Shown: positions 19,293 through 28,201 of the stretch, piece by piece
Layout: every line of letters starts with the position of its first letter
How positions within the stretch are numbered: the first letter of the stretch is position 1
NCBI GenBank assembly: GCA_015233465.1
Contig: JADFXP010000003.1
Coordinates: 1 to 64,000 of the forward strand
DNA from: Candidatus Magnetominusculus dajiuhuensis
Lineage (GTDB): Bacteria > Nitrospirota > Thermodesulfovibrionia > Thermodesulfovibrionales > Magnetobacteriaceae
Length of the DNA: 64,000 nucleotides
Reading direction: 5' to 3'
Notes under the pieces: model-generated
What the model saw: only the letters and a program-made list of their open reading frames with translations
What the model was told of the DNA's origin: nothing
The model's database searches: none
Made by a program: the position numbers and the translations under genes

Positions 19293-20357
19293 ATGAATAG
19301 AATTATTAAATTAAAGGAATCTCTAAGAAAAAAACGTATTACAGCATTTCTTATATTAAATCTGCGTAATATCTATTATTTTACGGGATTTACAGGTTCA
19401 AATGGTTATTTATTAATCTCTAACAAAGGGGATTTTTTTTTCACTGATTTTAGATATAAAGAGCAATCTGAAAGACAGATTAGCAGTGACTTAGAGATTA
19501 TAATATGTAGAGGCGACTGCATAAAAAATATTTCAGAATTTCTGAAAAAAAAGGGTATTAAAAAACTTTCAATAGAAGATTCCATTACCTATAGAACATA
19601 TAATCGTCTTTCAAAGACATTTTCATTAAACCCTCAAAAAGATATAGTAGAACAGGTTAGAATATTAAAAGACGATACTGAACTTATACATATAAAACAG
19701 GCGGTAAAAAGGGCAGAGACTGCGTTTAATGAGATTAAGGGATGGATAAAAGAGGGAGCAGCTGAGAAATCTATTGCAAAACGTCTTGATGATGCAATCA
19801 GAAATACTGGCGCAAAATCTCCTGCATTTGATACAATTGTTGCATCAGGGAATAATTCCGCCCTGCCTCATGCTGTGCCTTCACAAAAGAAGATTCAATC
19901 TGGCGACCTTGTAGTTATAGATTGGGGGGCAGAGTCAAATGGTTATTTCTCTGACATGACGCGAACACTTTTGATAAACGGCAGTAATCTTGAGAAAAAG
20001 ATTGAGATTTATAATATTGTACTTTCTGCAAATATCTCTGCAATTTCAAGTATAGCGCTTGATTATCCCATAAAATCAATTGATAAAACAGCAAGGGATA
20101 TAATAATAAATGCTGGGTTTGGGGAATATTTTGGTCATAGCACTGGACATGGGGTAGGGCTTGACATCCATGAACAGCCTACTGTTTCTCAAAATTCTAA
20201 ACGTGTTAAGGTAATGACTGGAATGGTATTTACAATAGAGCCGGGTATCTATCTGCCAAGTATCGGAGGAGTGCGGATTGAGGATATGGTATCAGTATCA
20301 ATGGAATCAATTGAAACGCTTACAGCATTAAATAAAGGACTTGAGATAATTTATTAG
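19293..20357 (+). CDS. Xaa-Pro aminopeptidase family metallopeptidase (M24)
   Basis: The 354-residue protein has a creatinase-type N-terminal domain and a pita-bread catalytic domain. The metal ligands are visible: Asp in VIDWGAESNG and SDMTRT, His in GHSTGHGVGLDIHE, and Glu in TIEPGIYLP and GGVRIEDMV. It would cleave N-terminal residues ahead of proline in the cytoplasm. The length is typical of the short bacterial PepP/PepQ-like forms. The ATG lacks a clear Shine-Dalgarno sequence because an interspersed repeat abuts it. Confidence 0.93.
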   Translation: MNRIIKLKESLRKKRITAFLILNLRNIYYFTGFTGSNGYLLISNKGDFFFTDFRYKEQSERQISSDLEIIICRGDCIKNISEFLKKKGIKKLSIEDSITYRTYNRLSKTFSLNPQKDIVEQVRILKDDTELIHIKQAVKRAETAFNEIKGWIKEGAAEKSIAKRLDDAIRNTGAKSPAFDTIVASGNNSALPHAVPSQKKIQSGDLVVIDWGAESNGYFSDMTRTLLINGSNLEKKIEIYNIVLSANISAISSIALDYPIKSIDKTARDIIINAGFGEYFGHSTGHGVGLDIHEQPTVSQNSKRVKVMTGMVFTIEPGIYLPSIGGVRIEDMVSVSMESIETLTALNKGLEIIY

Positions 20358-20410
20358 GGTTATGTTATAATTATACATATATATCCAATTTTTGAGTTAC
20401 GAGGACTTTT

Positions 20411-22585
20411 ATGGATTATTTTGAGGATACTGCTATTGAAGAAAAAAGTCTTGCTGCAAGAATCCTGCCTCTTTTAGTGATTGTCTTTGCCTCCTTATTT
20501 CTTATTACAGTTATAGTATTTTTTGTCCATCAGAAAATTGAATTGAAACAAGATGTATCGCTTAAGTTACGTTCTTCTGAAAGGATTTTAAATGAGGATA
20601 CTATAAAAGATGCTAACTTAATAGAGGGGCTGACTGAGCCGATTATAAATAAAAAAGAATTAGAAACCGCATTAATCAATAAAGACCGTGATGCTTTAAA
20701 ACAAGCTGGACTTCCTTTATTTAACCATCTATCTGCTAAATATAATATTACGCATTTTACATTTATTGATCCAGAGTGTATGAATATTATACGTCTTCAT
20801 GATCTTGAACTTTATGGTGAAAAGGTAACTCGTTTTACTTGTAATGAGGCAGTAAAAACAGGCAAATCCGCCTTTGGTTTAGAGCTTGGAGCGCTTGGGA
20901 CATTTACATTGAGAGTGGTTACTCCTTGGTATTATAAGGATAAATTAATTGGGTATCTTGAACTGGGAATGGATATAAATCATATTGTTCAGAGGATTAA
21001 GCAAACCCTTGAGGTAGAGCCTTATGTGTTGATTGAAAAGAGTATGCTTAAACAACAGGGCTGGGAATCAGGGATGAAGATGTTAGGATATAAAAGTGAC
21101 TGGAATATGTTTACTAATTATGTTATAAATAATGCCTCAGTTAATTCTATCCCTGAAAGTATTAAACGAATATTTTCTAATGATAATTTCAAACGAAAAA
21201 AAATCTATCTCGTAGAATCTTCAAATAGTGATAAGCACAATATAGGATATTTCCCCCTAACTGACGCAAGCGGTAAAAAGGTTGGATTTATGGTTATTTC
21301 TGATCTTTATACCCATAGAATCAAGGATGATATAAAGGCATTTTCACTGGCAATAGTAATCAGTCTATTAATTGTATTATTAATATTATGGGTTTTTTAT
21401 AAGGTTTTAAGCACAATTGATAAGAGATTAAGGGATTATAATAATCAAAGAAAACTCTATGAAATCAAATTAAATGAAGCAAAGGATGAAGCAAAGGCAT
21501 CTGACAGGGCAAAGACAGAATTTCTCTCTAATATGTCCCATGAGATACGCACTCCATTAAATGGAATAGTTGGAACTCTAGAGTTATTATTAGATACTAC
21601 TTTAAATGATGAACAAAAGGAACTGCTGTTAATTGCGGCAAATTCAGCAGAGTCGCTTCAACTTCTGATGGACAGTATTTTAGATATAGTAGATATGACT
21701 TCTGGCAAGGTTTCTGCTTTAAAGAAAAAATTTAATATAAGAGACTTAATAAGAAATATCTCTGATGTATTTTCTATTAAAGCGAAACAAAAAGGTTTAA
21801 AATTTTCATACACAATTAGTGACGATGTTCCCAAAGATTTATTTTCAATCCCTGAGTTAATAAAACAAGCGCTGACACATTTGACAGATAATGCAATAAA
21901 ATTTACAGATAGCGGTGAGGTACAATTAATCATAAAGAGACACAATGAAAGCGCATTAATTTTTAGTATTATTGACACAGGAATAGGAATCCCAAAAGAC
22001 AAGTTTGATGATATATTTAAGAGTTTTGTGCAGGTTGATATGAGTCTTGCAAGGAAATATGGAGGGGCTGGGTTAGGACTTGCTATAACTCAAAAGATTA
22101 TCAATATTCTTGAAGGAAAACTTTGGGTCGAAAGTGAGCAAGGCATTGGGAGCAGGTTTAATTTTATTATTAATACTACAAATTTGGTTAAAGAGAATTC
22201 TCGATTAATTGAAAATGGCGTATTAAAAGACAAGTCAGTATTGATAGTTGATGATGATATAATAAATAGAGCAATATTAAGGGAGATACTAAATTCTGAG
22301 GGAGCAGCAACGTTAGATGTCTCAAATGGCAAAGAGGCGCTTGAAATAATCAGGGAGAAGAAATTTCCTCTTAACACATTGATAATGGAAACAAGGCTGG
22401 ATGATATTAATACATCAGAATTTATCAGAATACTTAAAGATGATAACGAATTTAAATACATTAAAATAATACTAATGAGTACAGATAATGTAATTAATCT
22501 GGAAGAATTTAAGGCATTTTCTCTTCTTGAAAAACCTATCAATAAGTCTATGCTTATTAATTCATTAATAAAACCTGAAGATTAA
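20411..22585 (+). CDS. Hybrid histidine kinase with extracellular Cache-like sensor and atypical receiver
   Basis: The 724-residue kinase has two membrane helices (about 17-40 and 311-334) around an extracellular Cache-like sensor domain, an HisKA domain (MSHEIRTP, H377), a complete HATPase domain (DNAIKFTD, DTGIGIP, GGAGLGLA) and a C-terminal receiver. The receiver has VDDD, a Ser in ILMSTD and the Lys of EKP, but the expected phospho-Asp position reads LIMETRL with Glu 660. A Glu there often mimics constant phosphorylation, so the domain may be locked. The next gene is a paralogue with the same sensor half. Confidence 0.92.
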   Translation: MDYFEDTAIEEKSLAARILPLLVIVFASLFLITVIVFFVHQKIELKQDVSLKLRSSERILNEDTIKDANLIEGLTEPIINKKELETALINKDRDALKQAGLPLFNHLSAKYNITHFTFIDPECMNIIRLHDLELYGEKVTRFTCNEAVKTGKSAFGLELGALGTFTLRVVTPWYYKDKLIGYLELGMDINHIVQRIKQTLEVEPYVLIEKSMLKQQGWESGMKMLGYKSDWNMFTNYVINNASVNSIPESIKRIFSNDNFKRKKIYLVESSNSDKHNIGYFPLTDASGKKVGFMVISDLYTHRIKDDIKAFSLAIVISLLIVLLILWVFYKVLSTIDKRLRDYNNQRKLYEIKLNEAKDEAKASDRAKTEFLSNMSHEIRTPLNGIVGTLELLLDTTLNDEQKELLLIAANSAESLQLLMDSILDIVDMTSGKVSALKKKFNIRDLIRNISDVFSIKAKQKGLKFSYTISDDVPKDLFSIPELIKQALTHLTDNAIKFTDSGEVQLIIKRHNESALIFSIIDTGIGIPKDKFDDIFKSFVQVDMSLARKYGGAGLGLAITQKIINILEGKLWVESEQGIGSRFNFIINTTNLVKENSRLIENGVLKDKSVLIVDDDIINRAILREILNSEGAATLDVSNGKEALEIIREKKFPLNTLIMETRLDDINTSEFIRILKDDNEFKYIKIILMSTDNVINLEEFKAFSLLEKPINKSMLINSLIKPED

Positions 22586-22594
22586 AAAAGTATC

Positions 22595-24532
22595 ATGAAT
22601 CGTCTTAAAGATAAATTGACAGATGTGTCAAAAGAAAAAAGTCTTGTAGTTAGAATCCTGCCTCTTTTAATAATCGTCTTTGCAGCCCTATTTATTATTA
22701 CAGTTATAGTATTTTTTATCCATCAAAAAGCTTCTTTAAAAGGTGATGTATCTCTAAAGATGCGTTCTTCAGAAAGAATATTAAAAGATGATATTGAAAA
22801 AGATGCTTATTTATTAGAGAGTCTGATTGAACCAATAATGAATAATAAGGAATTGATAACCGCATTAATTAATAGAGATCGAGAGACTTTAAAACAGGCA
22901 GGGCTGCCTATATTTAACCATTTATCAACACATTATCATATTACACATTTTACATTCATTGATTCTAACTGTACAAGTATTATTCGTCTTCATGAGCTTA
23001 ATCTTTTTGGAGAAAAGGTCAATCGTTATACGTGTAAACAAGCAGAAAAAAATCAAAAGATTTCATATGGTTTAGAACTAGGAGTGTTAGGGACATTTAC
23101 CTTAAGGTTAGTAGCTCCAATTAATGTTAATAATAAATTAGCCGGATATATTGAATTAGGTATGGATATAAATAATATTGTTCAAAGGATTAAAAATACC
23201 CTTGAAGTGGAGCCGTATGTGTTGATAGAAAAGAGTCTGCTTAATCAACAAGATTGGGAATCAGGTATGAATATGCTGGGTTATAAGAGCGACTGGAATA
23301 TGCTACCTAAATATGTTATTAATAATGCTTCTATAGAAAATATCCCTGAGTGTATTATACAAATATTTTCAATGAATAAATTTAGAAAGCAAGAAATCTA
23401 TCTTAATCAATCCTCAAAAGATAATCGATTTAATATCGGATATTTTCCTCTCTTTGATGCAAGCGGTAAAAAGGTTGGAATTATGGTAATTTCAGACCTT
23501 TATACACATAGAATTATAGATGATATAAAGACATTTTCTCTGGCAGTGGTAATCAGTTTAATAATTGTGTTATTAATACTTTGGTTTTTTTATAAGGTTT
23601 TAAGCAGGATAGATGCAAGATTAAGTGATCAAAATATTTTTTTAGAAAATACTGTTAAAGAGAGGACTGCTGACTTGCAGAAGACAAAAAATGAGCTTGT
23701 TTCTCAACACCTTTTATTAGAAAAAACCAATGAAGAACTTGTTTCATTTACTTATATAGTCTCACATGACCTGCGCGCTCCATTAGTTAATCTCACTGGC
23801 TTTAGTAAGGAACTTAATGACAGCATTATTGATATGAAATCCATAATTGATGAGTCTATAAAAAATAACTTGATATCAGAGAAAGATATTGAGAGATTAA
23901 ATTACATCATGTCGCAGGATATTCCAGAATCACTTAATTTTATAACTACTTCCACAATAAAAATAAATAACATGATGGAAGCCTTACTTAAACTTTCACG
24001 TATTGGGAAAACAGAATTAATCAAAGAATTCCTTGATGTAAATGAAATTGTACAATTTAATATAGACCTATTTGCCCATCAAATTGAGACCTTTGATATA
24101 AAGGTTACAGTTGGAAAGCTGCATCGAATTTATGCTGACAGGCTTTCTATAGAACAGATTATAGGAAATCTGATTGATAATGCAATAAAATATCGAGACT
24201 CTAAACGCCCGTTGACATTAAAAATCTCTTCTAATCAAAATGAAACAGAAACGATATTCTATTTTGAGGATAATGGAATCGGTATAGATGAAGATAAGAC
24301 TGAAAAGATATTTGAGGTTTTCCATCGTATTGAAAATCGTAATGTGCAAGGTGAAGGCTTGGGACTTGCTAATTTAAAGGCACTTGTAGCCAAACATGGC
24401 GGACATATCTGGTGCGAGTCTGTTAAAGGTGTTGGATCTACTTTCATTTTTACAATAAAAGGCATATCTACAAGGGCTCTGCCCTTGACCCGCAAGGAGG
24501 CACGCCCCCTTGACCCTTTAACTTTATATTAA
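22595..24532 (+). CDS. Sensor histidine kinase, paralogue of the preceding kinase
   Basis: The first half of this 645-residue protein is closely similar to the preceding kinase: shared segments include ARLLPLL-type membrane helix context, VEPYVLIEKS and LGYKSDWNM. The cytoplasmic half is different: a coiled coil leads to a phytochrome-type HisKA domain (VSHDLRAPL, H391) and an HATPase domain, with no receiver. The last 20 or so residues, after TFIFTIKG, are encoded by an interspersed hairpin repeat (R-A-L-P-L-T-R pattern), so the natural C-terminus was probably replaced. The two genes suggest duplication of a sensor followed by a swap of the kinase core. Confidence 0.92.
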   Translation: MNRLKDKLTDVSKEKSLVVRILPLLIIVFAALFIITVIVFFIHQKASLKGDVSLKMRSSERILKDDIEKDAYLLESLIEPIMNNKELITALINRDRETLKQAGLPIFNHLSTHYHITHFTFIDSNCTSIIRLHELNLFGEKVNRYTCKQAEKNQKISYGLELGVLGTFTLRLVAPINVNNKLAGYIELGMDINNIVQRIKNTLEVEPYVLIEKSLLNQQDWESGMNMLGYKSDWNMLPKYVINNASIENIPECIIQIFSMNKFRKQEIYLNQSSKDNRFNIGYFPLFDASGKKVGIMVISDLYTHRIIDDIKTFSLAVVISLIIVLLILWFFYKVLSRIDARLSDQNIFLENTVKERTADLQKTKNELVSQHLLLEKTNEELVSFTYIVSHDLRAPLVNLTGFSKELNDSIIDMKSIIDESIKNNLISEKDIERLNYIMSQDIPESLNFITTSTIKINNMMEALLKLSRIGKTELIKEFLDVNEIVQFNIDLFAHQIETFDIKVTVGKLHRIYADRLSIEQIIGNLIDNAIKYRDSKRPLTLKISSNQNETETIFYFEDNGIGIDEDKTEKIFEVFHRIENRNVQGEGLGLANLKALVAKHGGHIWCESVKGVGSTFIFTIKGISTRALPLTRKEARPLDPLTLY

Positions 24533-24590
24533 TAACATAATAGGCAAAATTATGGGTTCAAAGGGTCTTAGACCCCCGGGACAAGTCCCT
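24471..24590. repeat. Hairpin-type interspersed repeat, copy 3 (composite)
   Basis: The segment contains CAAGGGC-TCT-GCCCTTG (24471-24487), GGGTCTTAGACCC (24564-24576) and GGGACAAGTCCC (24578-24589). It spans the ends of two convergent genes and supplies the last codons of both. Confidence 0.8.
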
Positions 24591-25034
24591 TGAATACTCA
24601 ATTTTTAGAAGCATTTGTTTTATCTTTTCGCCATACGCATAACCGCTGATTTTACCGTCTGATGCTATTACCCTGTGGCAGGGAATAATAATAGGAAGAG
24701 GGTTTTTATTTAATGCCTGCCCTACAGCCCTTGATGATTTTGGATTTCCAATTGTCTCTGCAATACATTTATATGAGCGAGTCTGCCCATATGGAATTTC
24801 ATTGACTGCATCTAAAACTTTTTGAGTAAATGCAGATATGCCATAAAGTACGTAGTTAATCTCAAAGACCTTTCTCTTGCCGCTAAGATAATCTATAAAT
24901 TGTAAGGTAATATCATTAGAAAGAACGCCTTTTGGGATTGAAGGTTTTTCAAAGGTTACTTGGTGGATAGTTATCTCTGAAAAAATGATATATATAGTAA
25001 AAGACTGAGTGTCTACCTTATCATAATAAAGCAT
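24558..25034 (-). CDS. ogt: Methylated-DNA--protein-cysteine S-methyltransferase
   Basis: The 158-residue protein has the MGMT/Ogt DNA-binding region (IPYGQTRSY, SSRAVGQALNKNP) and the active site PCHRVI, whose Cys accepts the alkyl group from O6-alkylguanine. The C-terminal helix is shortened and its last 12 or so residues (after LLKIE) come from an interspersed repeat. The N-terminal domain is reduced, as in short Ogt proteins. The start abuts the end of tonB by a single base, so the two are probably cotranscribed. Confidence 0.93.
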   Translation of the reverse strand: MLYYDKVDTQSFTIYIIFSEITIHQVTFEKPSIPKGVLSNDITLQFIDYLSGKRKVFEINYVLYGISAFTQKVLDAVNEIPYGQTRSYKCIAETIGNPKSSRAVGQALNKNPLPIIIPCHRVIASDGKISGYAYGEKIKQMLLKIEYSRDLSRGSKTL

Positions 25035-25832
25035 CTAATACCTTCGCATCATGTCTAAGATATATACAAAATGTCCTTTAATCGTAAAGGTCTTTGCGTG
25101 CCAGTCATCTGGAAGCGGCCAATAAGGGGCAGCGTTTCTGATTGAATCAAGAGCAGCCTCATCAAGACTCCTATGCCCTGATGTCCTAATTAGGTGCGCA
25201 GCTGCGAGTGTTCCGTCTTTATTGATTGTAAATTCTACTATAAGATCGCCAAAAATACCTCTTCGTTGATCCATCTCAGGATATTCCCATTTGCCTTGTA
25301 TGGTTTCTTTTAATCTCTGAAGATAACCAAAGTACTTCATGTTATCAACTTGGAAGGTAACGCCGCCGTGGCGGGTATCTTCAAAATCAGGCATGACGAT
25401 ATTGCCAGAATCAGGGGCTGAAGACCCTTTCATTGCATGCCTTTCTATAATATCTGTATCAAATATATCTCCTTTTATTGGCGGAGGTTTAGTTGATTTT
25501 TGTTCAGAAACAGACGGCGGAGATGGAGGTAAATTTACGACATGTTCATTAGGTTCTGGAGATATAACAGGTTTATTTAAAACTGGAGATTCTTTTTGAT
25601 GTGCAATTTGAGGCTGTTGATTATAAGGCGCAGGTGATATTGGTTTTTTGGGTACAATTTGAGGCGTTTGTTTGCGAATAACAGGTACTGGTTCTCTTGT
25701 AATTATTTGAGCGGTCATTGGAGTATTGGTCAGGTCAGCCTTTTTATCTTCTAACCTTTCATAAAAATAAGCGATTGCGCCCAGAATTACAAGATGAATC
25801 AAAATTGATAAAATAATACTACGTCTTCCCAT
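25035..25832 (-). CDS. tonB: TonB-family energy transducer
   Basis: One N-terminal membrane helix follows MGRRS; a long Pro/Lys/Glu-rich periplasm-spanning region (about 40-130) and a C-terminal TonB domain (about 175-265) follow. TonB links the proton motive force to outer-membrane receptors. The start at 25832 is chosen over the ATG at 25850 because a strong promoter would begin transcription between them. No exbB, exbD or receptor gene is adjacent. The C-terminal domain has the TonB-like GDLIVEFTINKDGTL strand pattern. Confidence 0.88.
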   Translation of the reverse strand: MGRRSIILSILIHLVILGAIAYFYERLEDKKADLTNTPMTAQIITREPVPVIRKQTPQIVPKKPISPAPYNQQPQIAHQKESPVLNKPVISPEPNEHVVNLPPSPPSVSEQKSTKPPPIKGDIFDTDIIERHAMKGSSAPDSGNIVMPDFEDTRHGGVTFQVDNMKYFGYLQRLKETIQGKWEYPEMDQRRGIFGDLIVEFTINKDGTLAAAHLIRTSGHRSLDEAALDSIRNAAPYWPLPDDWHAKTFTIKGHFVYILDMMRRY

Positions 25833-25840
25833 GTTATAAT

Positions 25841-25869
25841 ATTCTATCAATGTAGTGATACTTTGTCAA
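25841..25869 (-). promoter_or_regulatory. Strong sigma-70 promoter of tonB, giving a nearly leaderless mRNA
   Basis: On the minus strand a perfect TTGACA (25864-25869) and TAGAAT (25841-25846) are separated by exactly 17 bp. The expected transcription start (about 25834-25835) is only a few bases from the ATG at 25832, leaving no room for a ribosome-binding site. Confidence 0.7.
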
Positions 25870-25900
25870 ATTTGTTAGTAATCATTTGGAGGTAATTAAC

Positions 25901-26209
25901 ATGATTGTTACAAGCGTAACTATATTAGTCAAAAAGGAAAATGTTAATGATTTTATTGAGGCTACAAAGAAAAATCATAAAGAGTCTATTAAAGAACACG
26001 GAAATATGAGATTTGATTTTCTTCAGTCCATTGATAATCCTTGTCAATTCCTATTATATGAGGCATATGAATCCATTGAGGCGTCTAAGGCACATAAAGA
26101 TACTGCTCATTACATAAAATGGCGCGATACTGTAGCAGATTGGATGGAGAAACCTCGTCAAGGAGTCTCACATAAGGTTATCTCACCTATAGAGAGAGAC
26201 AAATGGTAA
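25901..26209 (+). CDS. LsrG/YgiN-like antibiotic biosynthesis monooxygenase family protein
   Basis: This 102-residue protein has the ABM ferredoxin-like fold pattern: an N-terminal beta strand, a central FLLYEAYES strand and the AHKDTAHYIKWRD helix typical of LsrG-like proteins. LsrG processes phospho-AI-2, but family members have diverse roles. The start at 25901 follows GGAGGTAA at a good distance. The stop overlaps the start of the iron alcohol dehydrogenase (ATGGTAA), so the pair is translationally coupled and may act on the same aldehyde or ketone. Confidence 0.82.
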   Translation: MIVTSVTILVKKENVNDFIEATKKNHKESIKEHGNMRFDFLQSIDNPCQFLLYEAYESIEASKAHKDTAHYIKWRDTVADWMEKPRQGVSHKVISPIERDKW

Positions 26210-27378
26210 TTAATTCATTTCAATTTGCTAAGACCCCAAGGCTGATCTTTGGGGCAAAGAAGATCAATGACTGCGTTAATATTATCAAGTCCTATGGAGA
26301 TACTGTACTTATAGTCACTGGGGCAAGGTCGTTTAGAGTTTCTCCTCAATGGGTAAATCTCCAAAAATCTCTAAGTGAGTATTCTATTAAATTCTACGAG
26401 GTGATTATTGACTCTGAACCCTCTCCTGTGATGATTGATAAGGCAGTTAGAGATTTTAAGGATAAAGATTTGAAGTCTGTAATATCCATAGGAGGCGGAA
26501 GTGTTATTGATGCAGGAAAGGCAATATCAGCAATGCTTACTCAAGATACATCTATAGTTGATTTCCTTGAAGGGATAGGAGCTAAGACTCATAATGGAGT
26601 GAAACTACCATTTATAGCTGTGCCGACAACATCTGGCACAGGAAGCGAGGCAACGAAAAATGCTGTTATAAGCAATGTCTTTGCTAATGGCTTTAAGGCT
26701 TCCCTTCGTCACGATAACCTTGTCCCTGATGTTGCAATATTAGATCCTGAATTAACGCTTGGCTTACCGCCTGAGATCAGCGCTGCATGTGGTATGGATG
26801 CCTTTACGCAGCTTTTGGAGTCGTATGTTTCTATAAAGGCATCGCCAATGACTGATGCCCTTGCATTAAGCGGGATAATGGCGCTTAAAGACAGTTTGAT
26901 TCAATCTTGTACAACTGATTCAAAAAATATTGAGATAAGGGCAAATATGGCATATGCCTCATATCTCTCAGGGGTAACGCTTGCAAATGCTGGCTTAGGA
27001 GTAGTTCACGGCATTGCCTCAGCCATTGGGGGGTTCTTTAATATCCCGCATGGCGTTGTATGCGGTACTTTAATGAGTAAGGCAGTTGAGATGACTATAT
27101 TGAAATTAAGAAGTGAAAATGCAGAAGGGCTTGGAAAATATGCAGCAGTTGGCAGGATATTAAGCGGTATTAATGATTTAGACCAGAGCAGTTCATGCGA
27201 TTTTCTGATTGATAAAATTCATGAATGGACAAATCTGTTGAAAATCTCAAAGTTAAGCGCATATGGGGTAAGAGCGGAAGATTTTGATAAAATTATCAAA
27301 AAATCAGGCAATAAAGAAAATCCTGTTAAATTAGATAATGAGGAGATAAGGAGTATTCTTGGTTCACGATTAGGTTAA
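26203..27378 (+). CDS. Iron-containing alcohol dehydrogenase
   Basis: The 391-residue protein has the group III alcohol dehydrogenase fold: the NAD-binding GGGSVIDAGKAIS segment (about 97-110), the TTSGTGSEAT motif, and the metal-binding GMDAFTQLLESY and GVVHGIASAIGG/IPHGVVCG motifs with conserved His. It would reduce an aldehyde or oxidise an alcohol with NAD(P). It is coupled to the LsrG-like gene upstream. The substrate cannot be told from the sequence. Confidence 0.92.
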   Translation: MVINSFQFAKTPRLIFGAKKINDCVNIIKSYGDTVLIVTGARSFRVSPQWVNLQKSLSEYSIKFYEVIIDSEPSPVMIDKAVRDFKDKDLKSVISIGGGSVIDAGKAISAMLTQDTSIVDFLEGIGAKTHNGVKLPFIAVPTTSGTGSEATKNAVISNVFANGFKASLRHDNLVPDVAILDPELTLGLPPEISAACGMDAFTQLLESYVSIKASPMTDALALSGIMALKDSLIQSCTTDSKNIEIRANMAYASYLSGVTLANAGLGVVHGIASAIGGFFNIPHGVVCGTLMSKAVEMTILKLRSENAEGLGKYAAVGRILSGINDLDQSSSCDFLIDKIHEWTNLLKISKLSAYGVRAEDFDKIIKKSGNKENPVKLDNEEIRSILGSRLG

Positions 27379-27431
27379 AAAGTTAGCAATAAAAACTTTG
27401 ACTTTTTTCTCTAAAAAACATAATATAAATT

Positions 27432-27695
27432 ATGACAACATTACGTCAAAAAAATTCTTCCACGAAAATTCAAGAAGTAACTATTCAGGTTTTGCCTGAA
27501 ACTGCTTATGCGCTTATAAATGCTCTTAAGGGAGCAACTAAGGATGACCAAGAAAGACTAAATTTTTTAATTAAAGTCTGGGCTGCTTCTCTTAAAGAAA
27601 CTCAACCGATCAATGAACTTATGGATTCTGTTAGTGACATAGCTCAAGCTAGTGGTCTCACCCCTGATAAATTAAACGCAATTATCAATGAATAA
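27432..27695 (+). CDS. Probable antitoxin of a PIN-domain toxin-antitoxin pair
   Basis: This 87-residue protein of unknown family precedes and overlaps by 8 bp a PIN-domain gene, the usual arrangement of a toxin-antitoxin operon. It is rich in helix-forming residues and ends with GLTPDKLNAIINE. No clear ribbon-helix-helix or AbrB motif could be recognised, so the DNA-binding type is unknown. The call rests on size and position. Confidence 0.65.
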   Translation: MTTLRQKNSSTKIQEVTIQVLPETAYALINALKGATKDDQERLNFLIKVWAASLKETQPINELMDSVSDIAQASGLTPDKLNAIINE

Positions 27696-28104
27696 AAATA
27701 AACGTTTTGTTATTGATACCAATGTTTTAATTAGTTCACTATTGTTTAAAGATTCCAAGCCGCGAGAAGTTGTTGATAAAATATTAGAAGAAGGGAGCAT
27801 AATAGTTTCTGTTGATACTATTATGGAATTAGTGGATGTTCTTAACCGTCCTAAATTTGACCGATATTTACCTGTGAACAAAAGAATAAATTTTTTAGCT
27901 TCTTATATTAAAAAAACAATTTACATTGAAATTAAAGAAAGAATTACTATTTGTCGTGACCCTAAGGATAATAAGATTTTAGAACTTTCAGTTAGTGGTA
28001 ACGCAGATTGTATTATTTGCGGCGATAATGATTTATTAATTTTAAGCCCTTTTAGAAACATTCCTATTTTAACTCCAGATGAATTTTTAAAAAATAAGTA
28101 TTAG
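27688..28104 (+). CDS. PIN-domain ribonuclease toxin (COG1569 type)
   Basis: The 138-residue protein carries the PIN nuclease acidic residues: Asp in VIDTNVLIS, Glu in TIMELVDVL, Asp in CRDPKDNKIL and Asp in CGDNDLL. All needed residues are intact, so it is probably active. PIN toxins cut RNA in the cytoplasm when the antitoxin is lost. It belongs with the small gene upstream as a toxin-antitoxin pair. Confidence 0.88.
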   Translation: MNKNKRFVIDTNVLISSLLFKDSKPREVVDKILEEGSIIVSVDTIMELVDVLNRPKFDRYLPVNKRINFLASYIKKTIYIEIKERITICRDPKDNKILELSVSGNADCIICGDNDLLILSPFRNIPILTPDEFLKNKY

Positions 28105-28145
28105 TTACTTAATAATAATCTTGTTATTAGAAATAACCTATAATT

Positions 28146-28197
28146 ACGGGTTCAAAGGGACGAGTCCCTTTGCAGGGTCTAGGGGCAGAGCCCTTTG
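28146..28197. repeat. Hairpin-type interspersed repeat, copy 4
   Basis: The copy has flank GGGTTCAAAGGGACGAGTCC (hairpin AAAGGGAC-GA-GTCCCTTT at 28154-28171), then a GGGTCTA half-palindrome and AGGGGCAGAGCCCTT. It lies between convergent genes, where it could end transcription from either side. Confidence 0.82.
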
Positions 28198-28201
28198 GAT
28201 T

